DNA from: an uncultured Eubacterium sp.
Lineage (GTDB): Bacteria > Bacillota > Clostridia > Lachnospirales > Lachnospiraceae
Assembly (NCBI GenBank): GCA_910583555.1
Contig: CAJTXO010000002.1
Coordinates: 187,462 to 251,461, forward strand
Reading direction: 5' to 3'
Length of the DNA: 64,000 nucleotides
Under the pieces are notes generated by a model. It saw only the letters and a program-made list of their open reading frames with translations. It made no database searches and was not told where the DNA came from. The position numbers were made by a program, and so were the translations under genes. The number at the start of each line of letters is the position of its first letter. Within the stretch, counting starts at the first letter, position 1. This document shows positions 60,056-64,000 of the stretch, one piece after another.

Positions 60056-60322
60056 TCAGTACAGACTGATAAAAATATTGATAAGGATGCCTAAAACCAG
60101 ACAGAATAACAACAGTTTGATAATAAAACCTTTTGAGTTATCTGGTTCAGCAGAGCCTGTTTTAGGCAGGATACCATCCTTTTGATAAGTATCAATGATA
60201 TTCATGGCGTCTTTTAATGTGACACCTGTGGCAGCACGGAGTTCACGTGCGGCGTCTATTACATTGGGACCATGTTTCTGTAAAAGGAGGTCCAGATCAT
60301 ATTCGGTATTGTTAATTGTCAT
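60056..60322 (-). CDS. Small membrane protein with L7/L12-like N-domain
   Basis: The 88-residue protein has an N-terminal helix pair ('VIDAARELRAATGVTLKDAM' then 'NIIDTY') resembling the L7/L12 C-terminal domain, a short linker and a C-terminal transmembrane helix ('LLLFCLVLGILINIFIS'). Such proteins occur widely in Firmicutes; function unknown. It is convergent with the methyltransferase. Confidence 0.65.
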   Translation of the reverse strand: MTINNTEYDLDLLLQKHGPNVIDAARELRAATGVTLKDAMNIIDTYQKDGILPKTGSAEPDNSKGFIIKLLLFCLVLGILINIFISLY

Positions 60323-60509
60323 ATGGTTTCCCTTCTTACATTGTTGTCAGCGTTTTAAGTTTCCAATCCTTTCCTGCAAAAGCACAAATGCAGGAGATTA
60401 TCTCATTTTTGTATCAACACTATTGATTTTACATCAGGACAACGTGAAAAACAATAGATGATATTATTATTTCATAAAAAAATATAGTGAAAACGAAAGG
60501 AAACGAAAC

Positions 60510-63500
60510 ATGATTATGAATTTAATAAAAAGAAAATTAATAAGTTGCTTTCTTGCCGGTGTACTGGCTGTTTCTGTTATAGACATTGTTCCGTCTGCGG
60601 AAGTATATGCAAAAGAAATCGAGGAGGCGAGAGGCGAACGCCTGTTCCGGGGGGGGGGTAGCTATGATGAGGAAAATGCTTACAGCGGGGATGATCTAGG
60701 ATGTATGTATACGCCCGAAAAGACTACATTTAAAGTATGGTCACCCGAAGCGTCTTCGGTAGTTCTCTGCAGATTTGAAGCGGGAAATGGCGGCAGCACC
60801 ATAAGCGAGACGCCTATGACGAAAGGTGATAAAGGCGTGTGGAGCGCAGAAGTTACGGGAGATATCGTAAATACATATTATACATACAAGGTAACTGTAG
60901 ATGAAATTACAAGAGAAGCCGTTGATCCCTATGCGAAAGCGGCGGGGGTAAACGGCGACAGGGCTATGGTAGTAGATCTGGACAGTACAGATCCAAAACA
61001 TTGGGACAAAAACTACCAGAGAGAAGAGACACTGCTAAGTGATATGATCGTATGGGAAATACATATAAGGGATTTTTCGATCGACGTAAGTTCAGGTGTG
61101 TCAGAGCAAAATCGTGGAACGTATAAAGCCTTCACGGAAAGAACAACGATTGGCGGGGAAGGAAGAGTGGCATCCTGCGTGGATTACTTAAAACAACTTG
61201 GGGTAACACATGTACAGATCCTCCCGATGTATGATTTTGCATCCGTAGATGAGACAAACGTCAGCGCTGATTCCCAAAATAGTTACAGCTTAGGTTATGA
61301 CCCGAAGAATTACAATGTGCCAGAGGGGTCCTATTCCAGTGATCCATATGATGGTAATGTCCGTATCACGGAAATGAAAGAAATGATACAGGCGCTGCAT
61401 GATGCGGGAATCAAGGTAATCATGGATGTTGCCTACAGCCATACATCAGATGCCGAGGACTCTAATTTTAATAAGATCATGCCGGGCTATTATTATAAGC
61501 TGAATGACGACTTGACATACAATGACCAATCCGGCTATGGCAATGCCACCAGAAGCGAAAGCGCTATGTTCCGTAAGTTTATGATCGATTCCGTTTCCTA
61601 TTGGGCGGAAGAATATAATCTGGACGGTTTCCGCTTTGACCTTATGGGAATACATGACGTGACTACGATGAATCAGATTCGAAAAGAGCTTGACAGCAAG
61701 TTTGGCAAGAATACGATCGTGTTATATGGAGAAGGCCGGACTGGCGATGGCACATACGATTCGAACAGCGCGCATAAAGCAAATGAAACCAAATTAGATT
61801 ATGGAATCGGATACTATAATGAACAGATCAAAGAGGGAATAAAAGGCGGGGATACGTTTGACGGAACGATCGGTCTGGTGCAGGCTGGTTATGTCGACGG
61901 TGCCTATTTGGAACCAAATGTAAAGTGGCCGAATAATGTGTTTGGCGGAATCATGGGTTCTGTCGGTTATACTTCCGGTGAGTGGGGTATGTGGCGTCCG
62001 TTCTGGTCCAAATCATCAAACTGCTGTTTGAGCTATGTGTCTGCACATGATAACCTTACGCTTTGGGATAAACTGGCGGAGGGATCGGAACGAGACTTTG
62101 CATCGGTTGATGATAAGATGCTTAGAATGAATAAAATGGCAGGAAGCGTAGTCCTGATATCCAAGGGCGGCGTGTTCATGCAGGCTGGGGAGGAATTTGC
62201 CAGAACGAAAAACGGGGAGGATATCAGTCAGTCTTCTTCGGGCTCCGTGAATAAAATTGATTGGAACAGAGTCAATACATATTCTGACATTCAACAATAC
62301 TATCAGGGAATGATCCGCATCCGTAAAGCATTTTCCGGATTCCGTTCGATTCTGACAAGGGGCGTTGATAATTGGGCTCCTGAGAATAATAATATAGAAT
62401 GGATCAGCAAAGAGGAAGCTGGGATGACCGCATTTTATGAAACGAACGACGTACCCGGTGAGTGGAACCGGATCGCAGTACTTATCAACAATGCAGTATC
62501 GGATCAAACCGTTGATCTTACCGCTTCCGACGAGTGGGTTATGATAGCTGACGGAACGAAAGCTGGTCTGGAAAAGATCAAAGAATCAGGTTCTGACATA
62601 ACGGTGTCTGGAAAATCGGTTGTTGTGGCAGTACCAAAAGATACATTTGACAAAAATCATGTCTCGAAGAATGAACCGCCGGTTATTACATGTGACACGT
62701 CTTTCCGTGTTTCTTCGGATGAAATCCTTTCGTTTACGGTGGAAACTTCAGACCCTGAAGGGGATGCCGTGACACTGGAAACAGACGGGATCCCGGAGGG
62801 GGCTTCTTTTGACGTGACGACAGGGGAGTTTAGGTGGGAAGATCCGGCTGTGGGCGAATATACCGTGACACTGACGGCAAGAGATAACAAAACTGCTGTG
62901 ACAAAAACGGTAACGATTATCGTAACACTGGGATTAAAGGATCTGGTACGGCAGGCGGAAGAAAAGGATTATCAGGAAAAGGATTTTACGGAAGAAGTCT
63001 ATCAGTCGTTTGAGAATGCTCTAGCAAATGCGAGAGAGGTGGCAGATAGAAATGAGACAGATGATGTAAAAATACAGGCGGCGTTACATGATTTAAGTGA
63101 GGCGTATGAGAATATCAACAGGGAAGCTGCGGCAAAAGAGGGGCTCACAGAGGCATTGGAAAAAGCGAGAACAAGGCTTGCGGCAGCGGAAATAGATTCA
63201 GAGAACTATGAGGCAGAAGCGGTGGCTGACTTAAAGACGGTTATTTCAGATGCGGAAGTATGGATAAAGCTGGTACGCAGTGCGGAGGAATATCTGAGTG
63301 TGGAAGAAGATCTGGAATATGCTGTGAAAGCATGTATATATTTAAAGACAAATCCTGTGATCCGCGTAAAGGTAGATGATTGGGGCGATCCTGCCGTTTA
63401 TGTATGGACAGAAAAGGGTAACAATGACGTATTATTGACCGAAAGTTGGCCGGGCACGAAACTTACAGAGAAGGATAAGGACGGCTGGTTCGTATTTGAT

Positions 63501-64000
63501 CTTCCGCAAGGTACAACCGGATATTCCCTAATTGTAAATGGCGTCGTTGCTGGTACTGATATACAGACGTCAGATATAACTGGAATCGCCGCCAGTGTGG
63601 ATGTTACCATTGGAAACACAGGTACCTGTACAAAACGGGAATATGAAGTAGGGAGCGGTGTTTTAAAACCAGACAAGACGGCTTTGGGTGTACAGATCGC
63701 AAGGGCGGAACATGTGATCGTAGAGAATTTAGGCAGTATAAATCTGCAGGAACTCGAAAAGTCATATGATGAGGCAAAAACGGTTTATCAGGATGAGATT
63801 GCGTCGCAGGTGGCCATCAATCGGTCAACCAGAGCTTTGAAAAAATCAATTACTGCAGTATTAGAAGGAAATACTGAAAATCCGGCAGAGCCGAGTGAGA
63901 AGCCGGTGAGACCGAGCGAGAAGCCGGCGAGACCGAGCGAGAATCCGGCAAAACCGAGTCAAAATCCGGCGAAACCGAGCAAGAATCCGGCGAAACCGAG
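60510..64000 (+). CDS. pulA: Secreted type I pullulanase, C-terminus beyond window
   Basis: ATG 60510 follows AAAGGAAACGAAAC. Signal peptide is residues 1-36 ('ISCFLAGVLAVSVIDI', 'AEVYA'). A CBM48-like domain ('YTPEKTTFKVWSPEAS') precedes the GH13 barrel: 'DYLKQLGVTHVQILPMYDF', 'YDPKNYNVPEGSYSSDPYDG', 'VIMDVAYSHT', 'DGFRFDLMGIH' (nucleophile Asp), 'LYGEGRTG' (acid Glu) and 'YVSAHDNLTLWDKL' (transition-state His-Asp). Then a Big/cadherin-like module, a FIVAR-like helical region, a CBM26-type starch-binding module ('VYVWTEKGNNDVLL', 'SWPGTKL'), another helical repeat and a PSEKPxxP-type wall-spanning tail. It debranches alpha-1,6 links in pullulan and starch outside the cell. The end is cut by the window. 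Confidence 0.93.
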   Translation, partial: MIMNLIKRKLISCFLAGVLAVSVIDIVPSAEVYAKEIEEARGERLFRGGGSYDEENAYSGDDLGCMYTPEKTTFKVWSPEASSVVLCRFEAGNGGSTISETPMTKGDKGVWSAEVTGDIVNTYYTYKVTVDEITREAVDPYAKAAGVNGDRAMVVDLDSTDPKHWDKNYQREETLLSDMIVWEIHIRDFSIDVSSGVSEQNRGTYKAFTERTTIGGEGRVASCVDYLKQLGVTHVQILPMYDFASVDETNVSADSQNSYSLGYDPKNYNVPEGSYSSDPYDGNVRITEMKEMIQALHDAGIKVIMDVAYSHTSDAEDSNFNKIMPGYYYKLNDDLTYNDQSGYGNATRSESAMFRKFMIDSVSYWAEEYNLDGFRFDLMGIHDVTTMNQIRKELDSKFGKNTIVLYGEGRTGDGTYDSNSAHKANETKLDYGIGYYNEQIKEGIKGGDTFDGTIGLVQAGYVDGAYLEPNVKWPNNVFGGIMGSVGYTSGEWGMWRPFWSKSSNCCLSYVSAHDNLTLWDKLAEGSERDFASVDDKMLRMNKMAGSVVLISKGGVFMQAGEEFARTKNGEDISQSSSGSVNKIDWNRVNTYSDIQQYYQGMIRIRKAFSGFRSILTRGVDNWAPENNNIEWISKEEAGMTAFYETNDVPGEWNRIAVLINNAVSDQTVDLTASDEWVMIADGTKAGLEKIKESGSDITVSGKSVVVAVPKDTFDKNHVSKNEPPVITCDTSFRVSSDEILSFTVETSDPEGDAVTLETDGIPEGASFDVTTGEFRWEDPAVGEYTVTLTARDNKTAVTKTVTIIVTLGLKDLVRQAEEKDYQEKDFTEEVYQSFENALANAREVADRNETDDVKIQAALHDLSEAYENINREAAAKEGLTEALEKARTRLAAAEIDSENYEAEAVADLKTVISDAEVWIKLVRSAEEYLSVEEDLEYAVKACIYLKTNPVIRVKVDDWGDPAVYVWTEKGNNDVLLTESWPGTKLTEKDKDGWFVFDLPQGTTGYSLIVNGVVAGTDIQTSDITGIAASVDVTIGNTGTCTKREYEVGSGVLKPDKTALGVQIARAEHVIVENLGSINLQELEKSYDEAKTVYQDEIASQVAINRSTRALKKSITAVLEGNTENPAEPSEKPVRPSEKPARPSENPAKPSQNPAKPSKNPAKP
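60649..60658 (+). repeat. G10 homopolymer just after the pullulanase signal peptide
   Basis: Ten consecutive G residues encode part of an Arg-Gly-Gly-Gly run about 47 codons into pulA. The reading frame is intact with ten Gs. A change of one or two bases by slippage would truncate the enzyme. Confidence 0.85.

Noticed and set aside
60470..60509. Catabolite-response element before pulA
   Set aside because: TGAAAACGAAAGGA fits only half of the cre consensus and has no dyad.

Overview
The window looks like a chromosome segment of a Gram-positive, low-to-mid GC Clostridia, most likely a Lachnospiraceae member. The signs are strong AGGAGG-type ribosome binding sites, TTG/GTG starts next to good Shine-Dalgarno sites, sigma-A promoters, surface proteins with Fn3/Ig-like domains, an RsuA/QueA/RNase H/small alarmone synthetase/polyphosphate gene set typical of the order, and a secreted multi-domain pullulanase. 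No rRNA, tRNA or CRISPR array was found.

Layout. 1-4.6 kb: a partial AAA-ATPase-like protein (cut by the window edge), an exported Fn3 protein, and an exported Ig-like (Big2) protein fused to a glycerophosphodiester phosphodiesterase. 4.7-9.5 kb: an MMPL transporter, an exported coiled-coil heptad-repeat protein and a TetR regulator form one operon with two TetR-like dyads at the promoter. 9.5-13 kb: an AraC/GyrI-type regulator, a Nudix enzyme and two frameshifted genes, ending in a long imperfect palindrome. 13-26.4 kb is ordered like core genome: YhfC-like membrane protein, HD phosphohydrolase, RsuA-type pseudouridine synthase, RNase H, small alarmone synthetase, ppk1, ppx, queA, a diacylglycerol-kinase-like lipid kinase and an LRR/Fn3 surface protein. 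Inserted in it (16.9-18.7 kb) is a two-gene ATPase plus putative PD-(D/E)XK nuclease unit that could be a defence system.

26.5-34 kb is AT-rich accessory DNA, mostly minus strand: a kinase-like phosphotransferase, a MATE pump with a divergent Crp-type regulator, a YoeB/RelB-type toxin-antitoxin pair, a Nudix hydrolase, repeated promoter/leader segments, and remnants of an MBL hydrolase, a P-loop kinase, an AAA_25 RepA-like protein and a XRE regulator from a lost mobile element. guaA (34-35.6 kb) and a HAD hydrolase follow.

37.4-47.8 kb is the centrepiece: a type III CRISPR-Cas operon of the III-D style (Cas10, Csx10-like, a double Cas7, Csx19-like, TIGR03986-like RAMP, Cas6). Its first gene encodes a DUF4297-SAVED protein, the architecture of the CBASS effector Cap4, rather than a CARF effector. 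The likely logic is that target RNA activates Cas10 to make a cyclic oligonucleotide, SAVED senses it, and the fused nuclease cuts DNA. There is no adaptation module and no array in the window, so crRNAs must come from elsewhere.

47.8-60.3 kb is a run of small, mostly monocistronic plus-strand genes for small-molecule modification (CAT-type acetyltransferase, GNATs, phosphotransferase, several Nudix enzymes, metallophosphoesterase, sugar isomerase/AP-endonuclease family protein, YdeI-like, MccF-like peptidase, methyltransferase), mixed with debris of GH1, GNAT, Nudix and GGDEF-EAL genes. The window ends inside a secreted type I pullulanase with an in-frame G10 tract just after its signal peptide.
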